A stretch of 64,000 nt of DNA, taken from the NCBI RefSeq assembly GCF_000420545.1, contig NZ_ATVD01000002.1:372001-436000 (forward strand), written 5' to 3'. The stretch comes from Arenimonas oryziterrae DSM 21050 = YC6267 (lineage in GTDB: Bacteria; Pseudomonadota; Gammaproteobacteria; Xanthomonadales; Xanthomonadaceae). Under the pieces are notes generated by a model. It was not told where the DNA came from. It ran no database searches and saw only the letters and a list, made by a program, of their open reading frames with translations. Shown piece by piece: positions 52,714 to 62,335 of this stretch. Position numbers and translations under genes: made by a program. Numbering within the stretch: position 1 is the stretch's first letter; each line of letters starts with the position of its first letter.

Positions 52714-52742
52714 ATTGAAGCCCAATGCGGCCCGATGCGCAA
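52714..52742 (-). promoter_or_regulatory. putative promoter of the asnB leader
   Basis: Minus strand: TTGCGC (52742-52737), 17-nt spacer, TTCAAT (52719-52714). The -10 box ends 6 nt before the leader ATG at 52707, so the transcript would start at or beside the start codon, i.e. a leaderless leader peptide. The match to consensus is moderate (3/6 and 4/6) but the spacing is ideal. Confidence 0.5.
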
Positions 52743-52800
52743 GTGGCACCGGGGCGCCATGGCAATCCGCTAGGATTCGCCTGTCCCTCCGGAGCCCGCC

Positions 52801-55188
52801 ATGTCCCGACTGCCGCGCCTGCTGCTGCGCCTGACCTTGCTGCTGTTGCTGCTGGCCGCGCTCGCGCTCGGCGTCGGTTGGTGGACCTTCCGCGGCAGCC
52901 TGGCGACCCTCGACGGCGAGCTGTCCCTGCCCGGCCTGTCGGCCCCGGTGCGCATCGAACGCGACGCGCTCGGCGTCGTCACCATCGACGCCGCCAACGA
53001 AACCGACGCCGCCCGCGCGCTCGGCTACGTGCATGGCCAGGAACGATTCTTCGAAATGGACCTCATGCGTCGCTCGGCCGCGGGTGAATTGTCGGAACTG
53101 TTCGGCGCGATCGCTATCGAGAAAGACAAGTCGATCCGCGTGCACCGACTGCGCGCACGCGTGATGGAAAACATGGACGCTGTCGTCGGCGACAAGATGC
53201 CCGTGCTGCAGGCCTACACCGAGGGCGTCAACGCGGGCCTGCATGGCCTGCGCCAGCAGCCTTGGCCTTACACGCTCATTGGCGTCGCGCCGCGCGACTG
53301 GCAACCGGCGGACACCGCGCTGGCCGGCTATGCGATGTTCTTCGATCTGCAGGACGAATCGAACTCGCGCGAACTCGCCTTGTGGAAGATCAAGCAGGTC
53401 GTGCCCGATGCCCTGTACCGCTTGATGGCTTTCGATGGCACGGAATGGGATGCCCCGTTGATCGGACCCTCGCATGGCAATGTGCCTCTGCCGCTGCCGA
53501 GCGCGTTGGACCTGCACCAGCTGCCGACCCCGGTCGAAGACAAAGACCATGCGGAATCCGAGCCGGCCGCACCGGGCAGCAATAATTTCGCCGTCGCCGG
53601 CGCGCTGACCCAGGACGGTCGCGCGATCGTCGCCGACGACATGCATCTGGGTCTGCGCGCGCCGAATATCTGGTTCCGCGCACGCCTGCAGTATCCGGAT
53701 CCGAAAGCACCCGGCGGCAAGGTCGATGTCAGCGGTTTCACCCTGCCCGGCATTCCGGCGGTCATCGTCGGCAGCAATACGCATGTCGCCTGGGGTTTCA
53801 CCAACAGCTACGGCGACTGGCTGGACTTCTATCGCGTGGACTGGGCCGATGCGGGCAAGACGCGCTACCGCGTGCCTGAAGGCCAGGCGGTTTTGCGCAC
53901 GGCGCATGAACCGATCCGGGTGAAGGATGCGCCGACGGTCGACTTCGTCGTGCGCGAAACCCGCTGGGGTCCCATCGTCGAAGACGCGAAGGACGGCAGT
54001 GCGCTGGCCTTGCGCTGGACGGCGCATTTGCCCGGCTCGCTCAACTTGGGTCTGACGGAGTTGGCGCGTGCCGGCGATCTCGACAGCGGTTTGGCCATCG
54101 CCGATGGCATCGGCATGCCGGCGCAGAATCTGGTCATTGGCGACAGCAAGGGTCGCATCGCCTGGCGACTGACCGCGCAGATGCCGATGCGAACCGGCCA
54201 ATGCGATCCGACGGCGCCGCAGGTGGTCAGCGCGCCCTGCCGCTGGAGCGGCTGGTTGGCGCCGACCGAGAATCCGAGCCTCGTCGATCCAGTCGACCAT
54301 CGCCTGTGGACGGCGAATGCGCGCACGGTCGACGGTGCCGCCTTGGCCCTAGTCGGCGACGGCGGCTACGCGAACGGCGCCCGCGCACGCCAGATCCGCG
54401 ACGATCTGTTCGCGAAGGACCGTTTCACCGAAAAAGACCTCATGGCGATCCAGCTGGACGATCGCACGCTGTTCCTCGAACGCTGGTGGATGCAAATGCG
54501 CGTGCAGGCGCAGGCCTCGGACGATCCGGCGTGGAAGCAGATCGAGGCCGCGACGCGTGCCTGGGACGAGCACGCCTCCGCCGATGCGGTGAGCTATCGC
54601 ATCACGCGCGCCTGGCGGCTGGCGGTGATCGAGCGCATCCGGCACGGCCTGATGGCGCCGGCGATGGTAAAGCTGGGCCCGGATTTCGTGATGCCCGATC
54701 TGCCGCAGATCGAGGGTGTCGCCTGGGAGCTGGTGTCGTTGCGGCCGAAGCATCTGCTGCCACGCAAGTACGACAGCTGGGATGCGCTGCTGCTCGACGC
54801 CGCGCGCGACGTCACCGCCGATCTGTCCCGACACGGTCCGCTTGATCGGCAGACCTGGGGTGCACGCAACACCGCGAACATCTGCCATCCGCTGGCACGG
54901 GCGCTGCCCGGTTTCGCGAAACCGCTGCTGTGCATGCCGGCCGACCCATTGCCAGGCGACATGAACATGCCGCGCGTCGCGTCGCCGGATTTTGGCGCGT
55001 CCGAACGCATGGTCGTGTCACCCGGTCACGAAGCCGACGGCATCATCCACATGCCCGGCGGCCAGAGCGGGCACCCGCTGTCGCCGTTCTGGGGCGCGGG
55101 ACACGCGGCCTGGGTGCGCGGCGAACCGACACCGTTCTTGCCGGGCAAGGCGACGCACACGATGACGTTGGCGCCTGCCAAAAAATAA
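52801..55188 (+). CDS. penicillin acylase-family Ntn hydrolase
   Basis: 795-residue precursor that should self-cleave into alpha and beta chains. An N-terminal hydrophobic segment (LLLRLTLLLLLLAALALGVGWWTF) exports or anchors it. VRIERDALGVVTIDAANETDAARALGYVHGQERFFEMDLMRR (two stretches) is the alpha-chain start; the cleavage site is APGSNNFAVAGALT, with Ser as the new nucleophile. VSGFTLPGIPAVIVGSNTHVAWGFTN and RWTAHL follow. Natural substrates could be N-acyl-homoserine lactones or other acyl amides; the sequence does not tell. A -10-like TAGGAT at 52771-52776 and GGAG before the ATG at 52801 are visible. Confidence 0.9.
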   Translation: MSRLPRLLLRLTLLLLLLAALALGVGWWTFRGSLATLDGELSLPGLSAPVRIERDALGVVTIDAANETDAARALGYVHGQERFFEMDLMRRSAAGELSELFGAIAIEKDKSIRVHRLRARVMENMDAVVGDKMPVLQAYTEGVNAGLHGLRQQPWPYTLIGVAPRDWQPADTALAGYAMFFDLQDESNSRELALWKIKQVVPDALYRLMAFDGTEWDAPLIGPSHGNVPLPLPSALDLHQLPTPVEDKDHAESEPAAPGSNNFAVAGALTQDGRAIVADDMHLGLRAPNIWFRARLQYPDPKAPGGKVDVSGFTLPGIPAVIVGSNTHVAWGFTNSYGDWLDFYRVDWADAGKTRYRVPEGQAVLRTAHEPIRVKDAPTVDFVVRETRWGPIVEDAKDGSALALRWTAHLPGSLNLGLTELARAGDLDSGLAIADGIGMPAQNLVIGDSKGRIAWRLTAQMPMRTGQCDPTAPQVVSAPCRWSGWLAPTENPSLVDPVDHRLWTANARTVDGAALALVGDGGYANGARARQIRDDLFAKDRFTEKDLMAIQLDDRTLFLERWWMQMRVQAQASDDPAWKQIEAATRAWDEHASADAVSYRITRAWRLAVIERIRHGLMAPAMVKLGPDFVMPDLPQIEGVAWELVSLRPKHLLPRKYDSWDALLLDAARDVTADLSRHGPLDRQTWGARNTANICHPLARALPGFAKPLLCMPADPLPGDMNMPRVASPDFGASERMVVSPGHEADGIIHMPGGQSGHPLSPFWGAGHAAWVRGEPTPFLPGKATHTMTLAPAKK

Positions 55189-55192
55189 TGTG

Positions 55193-55254
55193 GGAGCGAC
55201 CTTGGTCGCGATCGCTTCCGCGTCAAATTCGACGGTCGCGACCAAGGTCGCTCC
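55193..55254. repeat. REP-type inverted repeat
   Basis: A perfect 19-bp inverted repeat, GGAGCGACCTTGGTCGCGA at 55193-55211 and its complement at 55236-55254, with a 24-nt loop. The motif family (GGAGCGACCTTGGTCGCGA) is a common dispersed repeat in Xanthomonadales and Pseudomonas genomes. It sits between the acylase and dapE stops, and its right arm reaches the dapE stop codon. It can serve as a bidirectional terminator or an mRNA 3' end. Confidence 0.85.
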
Positions 55255-56396
55255 TACATCGGCAGCAGGAGCTTCTCGGCGATTTCGCGGTACAGGGCCG
55301 GCAGACGCTGCAGGTCTTCGACCGAAACGCATTCGTCGACTTTGTGGATGCTCGCGTTGATCGGACCCATCTCGATCACTTCGGCACCGAGCGGCGCGAT
55401 GAAACGCGCGTCCGAGGTGCCGCCGCCGGTGTTCTCGTCGGGCGTGACACCGCAACGTTCGACCATGACTTCGCGCGCGGCGCAGCGCAGCGCGCCTTCG
55501 CGCGTGAGGAAGGGCTCGCCGCCGCGATGCCAGCGGATCGCGTATTCGAGGCCGTGGCGGTCGAGCACCGCATGCACTTCGCGCTCCAGCGCCTCGGCTT
55601 TCCAGCCGGGGTTGTAGCGGAAGTTGAACACCACCTCGCAGTCGCCGGGAATCACATTGTTCGCGCCGGTGCCGGCGTGGATGTTCGAGATCTGGAAGCT
55701 CGAGGCCGGGAATTCGGCATAACCCTCGTCCCAGCGCCGGCCACACAATTCCGCGAGGGCGGGCATCGCCTGGTGGATCGGATTGCGCGCACGTTCGGGA
55801 TAGGCGACGTGGCCCTGGATACCCTTGACGATTAGCGTGCCCGACAGCGTGCCGCGGCGACCGACGCGCAGCAGGTCGCCCAGTTGCTTGATCGAGGACG
55901 GCTCACCGGTCACGCAATAGTCGATCTTCCGTCCGGTCGCACGGAAATGCTCGGCGACCTTGCGCACGCCGTCGACGGCATCGCCTTCCTCGTCCGAGGT
56001 CAGCAAGATGGCGATCGTGCCGGGGTGAGCGGGATGCGCAGCAACAAATTCTTCGGCGGCGACGACGAAGGCCGCCACGCTGCCCTTCATGTCGGCAGCA
56101 CCACGACCGTAGAGCAGGCCATCGCGGATCGCAGGCACGAACGGGTCGCTGGTCCATTCTTCGACCGGACCGGTCGGCACGACATCGGTGTGGCCGAGGA
56201 AGACGAGCACCGGCGACCCTTCGCCATGCGTGGCCCAGAGATTTTTCACCGGGCCGAACGGCAGGTTCTCGATGCGGAATCCCGCGTCGGCGAGTTTTGC
56301 GGCGATCAGGTCCTGGCAGCCCTGGTCGTCGGGTGTGACGGACGGGCGCGCGATGAGGTCGCGGGTGAAATCGAGGACGTTGGTTTTCGTGGTCAT
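55254..56396 (-). CDS. dapE: succinyl-diaminopimelate desuccinylase DapE
   Basis: Zn-dependent hydrolase of N-succinyl-LL-DAP in lysine/peptidoglycan synthesis. The 380 residues have [15 protein letters not shown] (His and Asp metal ligands), [25 protein letters not shown] (catalytic and metal Glu), [21 protein letters not shown] and [12 protein letters not shown]. It follows the arsC-like gene with a palindromic spacer of about 140 nt between them. DapD of the preceding step is encoded just upstream. Confidence 0.97.
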   Translation of the reverse strand: MTTKTNVLDFTRDLIARPSVTPDDQGCQDLIAAKLADAGFRIENLPFGPVKNLWATHGEGSPVLVFLGHTDVVPTGPVEEWTSDPFVPAIRDGLLYGRGAADMKGSVAAFVVAAEEFVAAHPAHPGTIAILLTSDEEGDAVDGVRKVAEHFRATGRKIDYCVTGEPSSIKQLGDLLRVGRRGTLSGTLIVKGIQGHVAYPERARNPIHQAMPALAELCGRRWDEGYAEFPASSFQISNIHAGTGANNVIPGDCEVVFNFRYNPGWKAEALEREVHAVLDRHGLEYAIRWHRGGEPFLTREGALRCAAREVMVERCGVTPDENTGGGTSDARFIAPLGAEVIEMGPINASIHKVDECVSVEDLQRLPALYREIAEKLLLPM

Positions 56397-56430
56397 GGGC
56401 TTACTTTACCTGCGATTGGCAGCGGCGCGG

Positions 56431-56532
56431 CCCTCACCCCGGCCCTCTCCCCTCGCGGGAGAGGGAGTCGGCGGCTGCAGCGAATATCCTTCTCCCCACC
56501 GGGGAGAAGGTGGCCGCAGGCCGGATGAGGGG
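56431..56532. repeat. composite palindromic repeat between dapE and the arsC-like gene
   Basis: Two hairpins inside one outer pair: CCCTCTCCC (56443-56451) with GGGAGAGGG (56457-56465), and CCTTCTCCCC (56488-56497) with GGGGAGAAGG (56501-56510); outer CCCTCA (56431-56436) pairs with TGAGGG (56526-56531). This is the family of CCCTCTCCC/GGGGAGAAGG repeats common in intergenic DNA of Xanthomonadales. It lies within the dap transcription unit. Confidence 0.8.
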
Positions 56533-56537
56533 CCGCC

Positions 56538-56903
56538 TTACTTCGAAATCCCGAACCGCGCCTTGAACCCATTGTCGGTAAACCCCTGCGTGACCACGCC
56601 ATCGTCCGTGACCACGACCGGCCGCTTGATCAGCGCCGGATACTCTTTCAGCAGCAAGGTCCATTCCGGATCGCTCTGCGGCGACTTGCGCATCTCCGGC
56701 AGCGTGCGCCAGGTCGTCGACGCGCGGTTGATCAGCTTGTCCCAGCCTCCCACCTGCTTCGCCCAGTCCTTCAGCGTTTCCGGCGTCTGCCGATCGTTCC
56801 GGTAATCGACGAACTGATACTCGACGCCGAATCGCGTCAACCAGTTGCGCGCTTTCTTGCAGGTATCGCAGTTGTCGAGGCCGTAGATCGTCGTCACGCT
56901 CAT
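56538..56903 (-). CDS. ArsC/Spx-family (YffB-like) reductase
   Basis: 121 residues, thioredoxin fold. [19 protein letters not shown] carries a C-x-x-[19 protein letters not shown] and [15 protein letters not shown] are family landmarks. In Xanthomonadales it is regularly between dapD and dapE. True arsenate reduction is not expected, as no ars genes are near; Spx/YffB-like glutathione-dependent roles are unknown. The ATG at 56903 overlaps the dapD stop by 4 nt. Confidence 0.93.
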   Translation of the reverse strand: MSVTTIYGLDNCDTCKKARNWLTRFGVEYQFVDYRNDRQTPETLKDWAKQVGGWDKLINRASTTWRTLPEMRKSPQSDPEWTLLLKEYPALIKRPVVVTDDGVVTQGFTDNGFKARFGISK

Positions 56904-57754
56904 TCCACCGCGCCGCGCAGCAGTTCGTTCACCGACGTCTTGGAGCGCGTCTTCTCGTCGACCTGCTTGACGATGACCGCGCAATACAGCGAGTACTTGC
57001 CATCGGCCGACGGCAGCGAGCCGGAAACGACGACGCTGCCGGCCGGCACGCGTCCGTACGAGACCTCGCCGGTCGCGCGGTTGTAAATGCGCGTGCTCTG
57101 GCCGATGAACACACCCATGCCAATGACGCTGCCGCGTTCGACGATGACGCCTTCGACGACTTCCGAACGCGCGCCGATGAAACAGTTGTCTTCGATGATC
57201 GTCGGCGCCGCCTGCAGCGGTTCGAGCACGCCGCCGATGCCAGCGCCGCCGGAAATGTGGCAGTGCGCACCGACCTGCGCGCAGGAACCGACCGTCGCCC
57301 AGGTATCGACCATCGTGCCGACGCCGACGTGCGCGCCGATATTGACGAAGCTGGGCATGAGCACGACATCCTTGCCGATGTGCGCGCCGCGACGCACCAC
57401 CGTACCGGCGACCACGCGGGCGCCCAGTTCGCGGAAGTCGTTTTCGTCGAAGCCCTCGAAGCGCGTCGGCACCTTGTCCCAGTAAGGACCCGGCGCGCCT
57501 TCGACGAGCTGCATGTCGTTGCAGCGGAAATACAACAGCACGGCCTTCTTGGCCCACTCGTTGACCTGCCAGCCGCCGCCGGCAATCGGCTCGGCGACGC
57601 GCAGCTTGCCCGACTCGAGCAAGGCCACGACTTCTTCGACCGCCGGCCGCGTCGAACCGTCGATCTCGCTGGCGGTCAGGCTGGCGCGACGCTCGAACGC
57701 GTCCTCGATGGTCGCGCGCAAGGTGGCGTTAGCGGGCGGATGCGGATTTGCCAT
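56900..57754 (-). CDS. dapD: tetrahydrodipicolinate N-succinyltransferase DapD
   Basis: Acyltransferase with left-handed beta-helix, succinylating THDP in the DAP pathway. The 284 residues show the hexapeptide repeat region [26 protein letters not shown] (two stretches), then [45 protein letters not shown] (split). The C-terminal [16 protein letters not shown] is also conserved. Its start overlaps glnD by 26 nt. Trimer expected. Confidence 0.97.
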   Translation of the reverse strand: MANPHPPANATLRATIEDAFERRASLTASEIDGSTRPAVEEVVALLESGKLRVAEPIAGGGWQVNEWAKKAVLLYFRCNDMQLVEGAPGPYWDKVPTRFEGFDENDFRELGARVVAGTVVRRGAHIGKDVVLMPSFVNIGAHVGVGTMVDTWATVGSCAQVGAHCHISGGAGIGGVLEPLQAAPTIIEDNCFIGARSEVVEGVIVERGSVIGMGVFIGQSTRIYNRATGEVSYGRVPAGSVVVSGSLPSADGKYSLYCAVIVKQVDEKTRSKTSVNELLRGAVE

Positions 57755-60365
57755 GGATTTGCTCTCCTTCGACGCAGGCCACGAGGGCGCTGCGCAATGT
57801 TTCCAATGAATGGGGGTCGGTCACCGCGCGGTCATTCTCGTCGGTGAGCAGGAAAAAATCTTCCACGCGCTCGCCGAACGTGGCGATACGCGCATCATGC
57901 ACGCGCAGACGATGCGTACGCAGCACCTGGGCGATGTCCGCGAGCAGGCCGGGCCGATCGGTGCAGACCAGACTCAGGCGCGTGCGGTCGCCGGCATCGA
58001 CGGCATCGAAATCCACGCGCACCGGCACGCGGAAATGCCGCAGCTGGCGCGGCATCGCCCGTCGCGCCGGCTTGACCTGGGCCGGATCGCGCAGGGCGCC
58101 GTGCAGGGTCTGCGCGATGCGCACCGGATCGGGCGTATGGGCGCTCGCGAGCACCTGGAAATTATCCAACGCGAACCCGTCGGTGGAACTGAGGATGCGC
58201 GCATCGAGCACGCTCAGGCCCAAACGATCGAGCGTGGCGACCAGGGCGGCAAACAGGCCGTCGCGGTCGTGCGTGCGCACGAAGACCTCGTAGCTGCCGG
58301 GACTGTCGTGCCCGCGCACGAGCACCTGCGACGACTGCGCGGCGTGCGCAAGAATCCCCTTCGTCTGCCAGACCAGCTGTTCGGGGCGATAGCGCAGGAA
58401 GGCCGCTTCGGGGAAGGTCGTCCACACACCCTGCACCGCCGCCTCATCGAAGCCCTCGTCGAGCAGCTTGGCCAAGGCCATGTTGCGCGTGTCGGCGATG
58501 ATGTCGTCGGCATTGAGCGGATGCTCCAGGCCACGGCGCAAGGCGTAGCGCGTGGCCGTGTACAGGTCGGCGAGCAGACGGTCCTTCCAGGCATTCCACA
58601 GCTTGGGACTGGTGCCGGCGATGTCGGCACAGGTCAGCAGATACAGGTAATCGAGATGCTCGCGGTCGGCGACGCGGGTGGCGAAACGCGTGACGACGTC
58701 GGGATCGGAAATGTCCTGGCGCTGCGCAGTCACCGACATCAGCAGGTGTTCGCGCACCAGCCACACCAGCAGCTCGGTGTCGGCGCTGGGCAGCTCGTGC
58801 GCGTCGGCGAATACGCGCACGTCTTCGGCGCCGAGCTGCGAATGGTCGCCGCCGCGGCCCTTGGCGATGTCGTGGAACAGTCCGGACACCAGCAACAGGA
58901 AAGGCTTGCGCAAGCGCGGCACGACTTCGTGCGGCAACGAAAAGCCCTCGACCGGGCCGGCCAGGAAACCGTCCATGAAACGCAACACGGTCAGCGTGTG
59001 TTGATCGACCGTATAGACATGGAACAGGTCGTACTGCATGCGCCCGGACACCTTGCCGAACTCGGGCAGATAGCGCGCCAGCACGCCCAGCCGCGCCATG
59101 CGCTTGAGCGTGATCACGGCCTTGGGACCGGACAGCATCGCGATGAACTGCGCACGCACTTCCGGCGATTGCTCGCGGTAAGGCTTGAATGTGGGCAGCG
59201 ATTCGGCAAGCGCACGCGCCGTTTCCGAATGCAGGCCGCGCGCGGTGTCCAGACGCGTCCAGACCGAGAACAGATGCAGCACCGTCGCCATGTCGCCGGC
59301 AAGACGGCCGGCATCGGTCATCGCGAGATAGCCGTGGCGCAACACGTACCCGGGCTCGACCTCGATGATCTTGGTCTCACCCGACAGCTGTTCCTCGAAC
59401 CGCTGCAGCAGGCGATCGTTGATGCGCAACGTGGTCGCGGCGGCGCGGAAGAAGCCCTGCATCATCTGCTCGACGGCGAGGTTGTCGTCCTCGTCCTTCA
59501 GACCCATCAAGGCCGCGAGCGTTTTCTGGTGATCGAAGACCAGACGCTCTTCCCGGCGCGGCGCGATCAGATGCAGGCCGAAGCGCAGTTTGGCGATGAT
59601 CCGCCACTCGCGCTCGAGCGTCGCGCACTCGTCGCCGCCGAGCAGGCCCAGCGGCACCAGCGCCTGCAGGCCCGGCACGCCGTACAGGCGCATGCCCATC
59701 CAGGTGACGGTATGCAGGTCGCGCAGTCCGCCCGGACCTTCCTTGAGGTTGGGTTCGAGGTTGTCGGCGGTGTCGTTGTAGCGGGCGTGGCGCGCACGCT
59801 GTTCTTCGCGCTTGGCTTCAAAGTATTTTTTCGGCGGCCAGAGTTTTTTCGGCGCAAGCGCGGCGATCAGCTCGGTGCGCGCCGCATCGTCGCCGGCGAG
59901 CGTGCGCAGTTCCATGAGCGAGGTCAGCGTGGCGATGTCGTTCTTCGCGGCGTCGACGCATTCGCGCACCGAGCGCACGGCATGGCTCGCCGCCAGGCCG
60001 ACGTCCCAGAGCAGGGCGAACAGGCGCGACATCGCGGCCACATGCTTTTTCTGGATTTTCGGCTCCGCCAGCACCAGCAGGTCGATATCCGAGAGCGGAT
60101 ACAGCTCGCCGCGGCCGTAACCACCGGTCGCGAGCAGGCTCATCGGTTCGCGCGCATCGACGCAGCGATGCCAGGCGGACACTACGAAGGCATCGGTGAG
60201 CGCGCATTGCCGCGCGATCAGGCGCTCGACGCCCTCGCCGGCCGCGTAGGCCTGCTGCAAACGTGCGCGGTGTTCGGCCAGAGCGGCCTTGGCGGTATCG
60301 CGCCAGGCCTGATCATCGGCGGCCTGGGCCAGGGAGGCCGCCAGCGGATCGGCGGCCAGGCTCAC
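57729..60365 (-). CDS. glnD: bifunctional uridylyltransferase/uridylyl-removing enzyme GlnD
   Basis: Senses glutamine and modifies PII. The 878 residues contain the nucleotidyltransferase [21 protein letters not shown], the conserved [17 protein letters not shown], the HD domain [18 protein letters not shown], and two ACT domains at the C-terminus ([23 protein letters not shown] and [21 protein letters not shown], each split here). The GTG start at 60365 overlaps the map stop (GTGA); an ORF start further upstream lies inside map and is rejected. GlnD linked to map is a widespread gammaproteobacterial arrangement. Confidence 0.96.
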   Translation of the reverse strand: MSLAADPLAASLAQAADDQAWRDTAKAALAEHRARLQQAYAAGEGVERLIARQCALTDAFVVSAWHRCVDAREPMSLLATGGYGRGELYPLSDIDLLVLAEPKIQKKHVAAMSRLFALLWDVGLAASHAVRSVRECVDAAKNDIATLTSLMELRTLAGDDAARTELIAALAPKKLWPPKKYFEAKREEQRARHARYNDTADNLEPNLKEGPGGLRDLHTVTWMGMRLYGVPGLQALVPLGLLGGDECATLEREWRIIAKLRFGLHLIAPRREERLVFDHQKTLAALMGLKDEDDNLAVEQMMQGFFRAAATTLRINDRLLQRFEEQLSGETKIIEVEPGYVLRHGYLAMTDAGRLAGDMATVLHLFSVWTRLDTARGLHSETARALAESLPTFKPYREQSPEVRAQFIAMLSGPKAVITLKRMARLGVLARYLPEFGKVSGRMQYDLFHVYTVDQHTLTVLRFMDGFLAGPVEGFSLPHEVVPRLRKPFLLLVSGLFHDIAKGRGGDHSQLGAEDVRVFADAHELPSADTELLVWLVREHLLMSVTAQRQDISDPDVVTRFATRVADREHLDYLYLLTCADIAGTSPKLWNAWKDRLLADLYTATRYALRRGLEHPLNADDIIADTRNMALAKLLDEGFDEAAVQGVWTTFPEAAFLRYRPEQLVWQTKGILAHAAQSSQVLVRGHDSPGSYEVFVRTHDRDGLFAALVATLDRLGLSVLDARILSSTDGFALDNFQVLASAHTPDPVRIAQTLHGALRDPAQVKPARRAMPRQLRHFRVPVRVDFDAVDAGDRTRLSLVCTDRPGLLADIAQVLRTHRLRVHDARIATFGERVEDFFLLTDENDRAVTDPHSLETLRSALVACVEGEQIHGKSASAR

Positions 60366-61138
60366 AGGTCGTTGTCGTCGCCGGGGACGCGGGTCAGGAT
60401 TTCCACGCCGTCCTCGGTGACCAGCACGGTGTGCTCCCACTGCGCCGACAGTGAACGATCCTTGGTCACCACGGTCCAGCCATCGGGCATCAGGCGGGTG
60501 TGGCGCGCGCCTTCGTTGATCATCGGCTCGATCGTGAAGGTCATGCCCCGCTGCAGACGCAGGCCTTCGCCCGCCGTGCCGTAGTGCAGGACCTGCGGGT
60601 CCTCGTGATAGATGCGGCCGATGCCGTGACCGCAGTACTCGCGCACGACCGAAAAGCGCTGGGCCTCGGCGTATTTCTGAATGGCGTTGCCGATATCGCC
60701 CAGGGTCGCGCCGGGCTTGACCACGCGGATGCCCTCGAACATGGCCTGGCGGGTCACGTCGACGAGGCGCTTGGCGATCACCGAGGCGTTGCCGACCACG
60801 TACATCCGGCTGGTATCGCCGTGGAAACCGTCCTTGATGACGGTTACGTCGATATTGATGATGTCCCCGTCCTTCAGGACCTTGGCCTCGCTGGGGATGC
60901 CATGGCAGATGACGTTGTTGACCGAGGTGCAGACCGTCGCCGGGAAGCCCTTGTAGCCGACGTTGGCCGGGATGGCCTGCTGCACGTTGACGATATGATC
61001 GTGGCAGATGCGGTCGAGTTCGGCGGTGGACACCCCCGCTTTGACGTGCGGGGCGACCACTTGCAGGACTTCGGCGGCCAGGCGGCCGGCCACACGCATC
61101 TTGGCGACGTCTTCGGGGGTCTTGATCGTTACTTTCAT
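60362..61138 (-). CDS. map: type I methionine aminopeptidase Map
   Basis: Removes N-terminal Met from nascent proteins. The 258 residues have metal ligands in INIDVTVIKDGFHGDTSRM (two Asp), CGHGIGRIYHEDPQ (His), TFTIEPMI (Glu) and SAQWEHTVLVTEDG (Glu), and CTSVNNVICHGIPS near the start. The ATG at 61138 (MKVTIKTPEDV) is preferred to upstream in-frame codons. On the minus strand GATAAT at 61150-61145 lies 6 nt before it, suggesting a leaderless mRNA. Divergent from rpsB, as is usual. Confidence 0.97.
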   Translation of the reverse strand: MKVTIKTPEDVAKMRVAGRLAAEVLQVVAPHVKAGVSTAELDRICHDHIVNVQQAIPANVGYKGFPATVCTSVNNVICHGIPSEAKVLKDGDIINIDVTVIKDGFHGDTSRMYVVGNASVIAKRLVDVTRQAMFEGIRVVKPGATLGDIGNAIQKYAEAQRFSVVREYCGHGIGRIYHEDPQVLHYGTAGEGLRLQRGMTFTIEPMINEGARHTRLMPDGWTVVTKDRSLSAQWEHTVLVTEDGVEILTRVPGDDNDL

Positions 61139-61144
61139 GGTCGG

Positions 61145-61150
61145 ATTATC
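61145..61150 (-). promoter_or_regulatory. -10 box of map, implying a leaderless message
   Basis: GATAAT on the minus strand ends 6 nt before the map ATG at 61138, so transcription should start at or next to the ATG. No convincing -35 box was seen. Confidence 0.45.
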
Positions 61151-61156
61151 CAACAG

Positions 61157-61185
61157 TTGCAATGGTTTAGGCCAGCCTTTACAAT
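61157..61185 (+). promoter_or_regulatory. sigma70-type promoter of rpsB-tsf
   Basis: TTGCAA (61157-61162), 17-nt spacer, TACAAT (61180-61185). Expected start about 61192, leaving a leader of about 177 nt before the rpsB ATG. It overlaps the upstream sequence of the divergent map gene. Confidence 0.75.
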
Positions 61186-61191
61186 CCCGCG

Positions 61192-61368
61192 GCTTCAAAA
61201 CGCCCACGCCGAGCGTCATCGGTGAATCCACACACCTGGCTATTCCCCGCCCCGGGGTGCCCAGACCGACAGGTCCGGGTTCGTGGCGGCGGCCAGGTGG
61301 AGGCCCAACCCCGGAACCATCACGCCGTCAGATATGCGGCCGGTTCCCTATTTCGAAAGGTCAGTCCC
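61192..61368 (+). promoter_or_regulatory. structured 5' leader of rpsB, candidate S2 autoregulation site
   Basis: The leader contains CACCTGGC (61233-61240) pairing with GCCAGGTG (61292-61299), enclosing hairpins CCCCG-CCC-CGGGG (61245-61257) and CCCAGACC-GACA-GGTCCGGG (61260-61279). A further GGAACC/GGTTCC pair joins 61313-61318 to 61342-61347, close to the shine-dalgarno AAAGG before the ATG at 61369. In other gammaproteobacteria the rpsB leader is a known S2-binding autoregulatory RNA; equivalence here is inference. Confidence 0.55.
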
Positions 61369-62214
61369 ATGCCCCAAGTCACCATGCGCCAGATGCTGGA
61401 AGCCGGCGTTCATTTCGGCCACCAGACCCGCTACTGGAATCCCAAGATGGGCCCGTACATCTTCGGCGCCCGCGGCAAGATCCACATCATCAACCTCGAG
61501 AAGACGCTCCCGCTGTTCACGGACGCGATGAACTTCGTCTCGGGCCTTGCGCAGAAGCGCGGCACCATCCTGTTCGTCGGCACCAAGCGCTCCGCGCGCG
61601 ACGTGGTCAAGGAAGAGGCCGAGCGTTGCGGCATGCCGTACATGAGCATGCGCTGGCTCGGCGGCACCCTGACCAACTTCCGCACCGTGAAGCAGTCGGT
61701 TTCGCGCCTGAAGGAACTCGAGCTCGCTGAGACCGACGGCACCTTCCAGAAGATGGTCAAGCACGAAGTGCTCGGCCTGCGTCGCGAGCGCGACAAGCTG
61801 GACGCGTCGCTGGGCGGCATCAAGGACATGAACCGTCTGCCCGACGCGCTGTTCGTGATCGACATCGGCCACGAGAACATCGCCGTGCAGGAAGCCAAGA
61901 AGCTCGGCATTCCGGTCATCGCCGTCGTCGACACCAACTACGACCCGAGCCTGGTCGACTACCCGATCCCGGGCAACGACGACGCCATCCGCGCCGTGCA
62001 GCTGTATGTGCGCGCCGCTGCCGACGCCGTGCTCGAAGGCAAGGCTGCCGCGCCGGCCGCCGCCAGCCGCGACGACGAGTTCGTCGAGCTCGACGCTGAA
62101 GGCAACCCGGTCGGCAAGGCCGACAAGAAAGACGCCCCGCGTCGCGCCCCCGCCAAGAAGGGCGCCCCGCGCCGTGACGGCGATCGCGCTGCTCCGCGCG
62201 GCGACCGCAAGTAA
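61369..62214 (+). CDS. rpsB: 30S ribosomal protein uS2
   Basis: 281 residues: [86 protein letters not shown] (split) and [14 protein letters not shown] are typical of S2. The C-terminal tail after about 240 is rich in Asp, Lys, Arg and Ala ([20 protein letters not shown]), as in other Xanthomonadales. First gene of rpsB-tsf. Confidence 0.98.
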   Translation: MPQVTMRQMLEAGVHFGHQTRYWNPKMGPYIFGARGKIHIINLEKTLPLFTDAMNFVSGLAQKRGTILFVGTKRSARDVVKEEAERCGMPYMSMRWLGGTLTNFRTVKQSVSRLKELELAETDGTFQKMVKHEVLGLRRERDKLDASLGGIKDMNRLPDALFVIDIGHENIAVQEAKKLGIPVIAVVDTNYDPSLVDYPIPGNDDAIRAVQLYVRAAADAVLEGKAAAPAAASRDDEFVELDAEGNPVGKADKKDAPRRAPAKKGAPRRDGDRAAPRGDRK

Positions 62215-62227
62215 GACCTGCTGCTTC

Positions 62228-62255
62228 GCGACGGGAGCGGTCACGCTCCCGTCGC
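62228..62255 (+). terminator. rpsB-tsf intergenic hairpin without a T-tract
   Basis: A perfect 12-bp stem GCGACGGGAGCG / CGCTCCCGTCGC with a GTCA loop follows rpsB by 13 nt. No T-run follows, so it is more likely a partial terminator or an mRNA-stabilising or processing hairpin that sets the S2/EF-Ts ratio. Confidence 0.55.
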
Positions 62256-62335
62256 TGTTGTCGAGCAAGCTTCCCCTCTCCCCGCGCGGCGGATCCGTCC
62301 GCCGCGCCGTCATATCCGAAACACCGAGGTAATCC

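Noticed and set aside
52585..54300. A 571-codon minus-strand frame opposite the acylase gene that ends in the Asn run
   Set aside because: Most of it is the antisense shadow of the penicillin-acylase gene. Only the last 40 codons, from the ATG at 52707 and behind a promoter-like sequence, are proposed as the leader peptide.
57729..60440. An upstream start of glnD at 60440
   Set aside because: The added residues are an Arg-rich reading of the map 3' end. The GTG at 60365 overlapping the map stop fits coupling.
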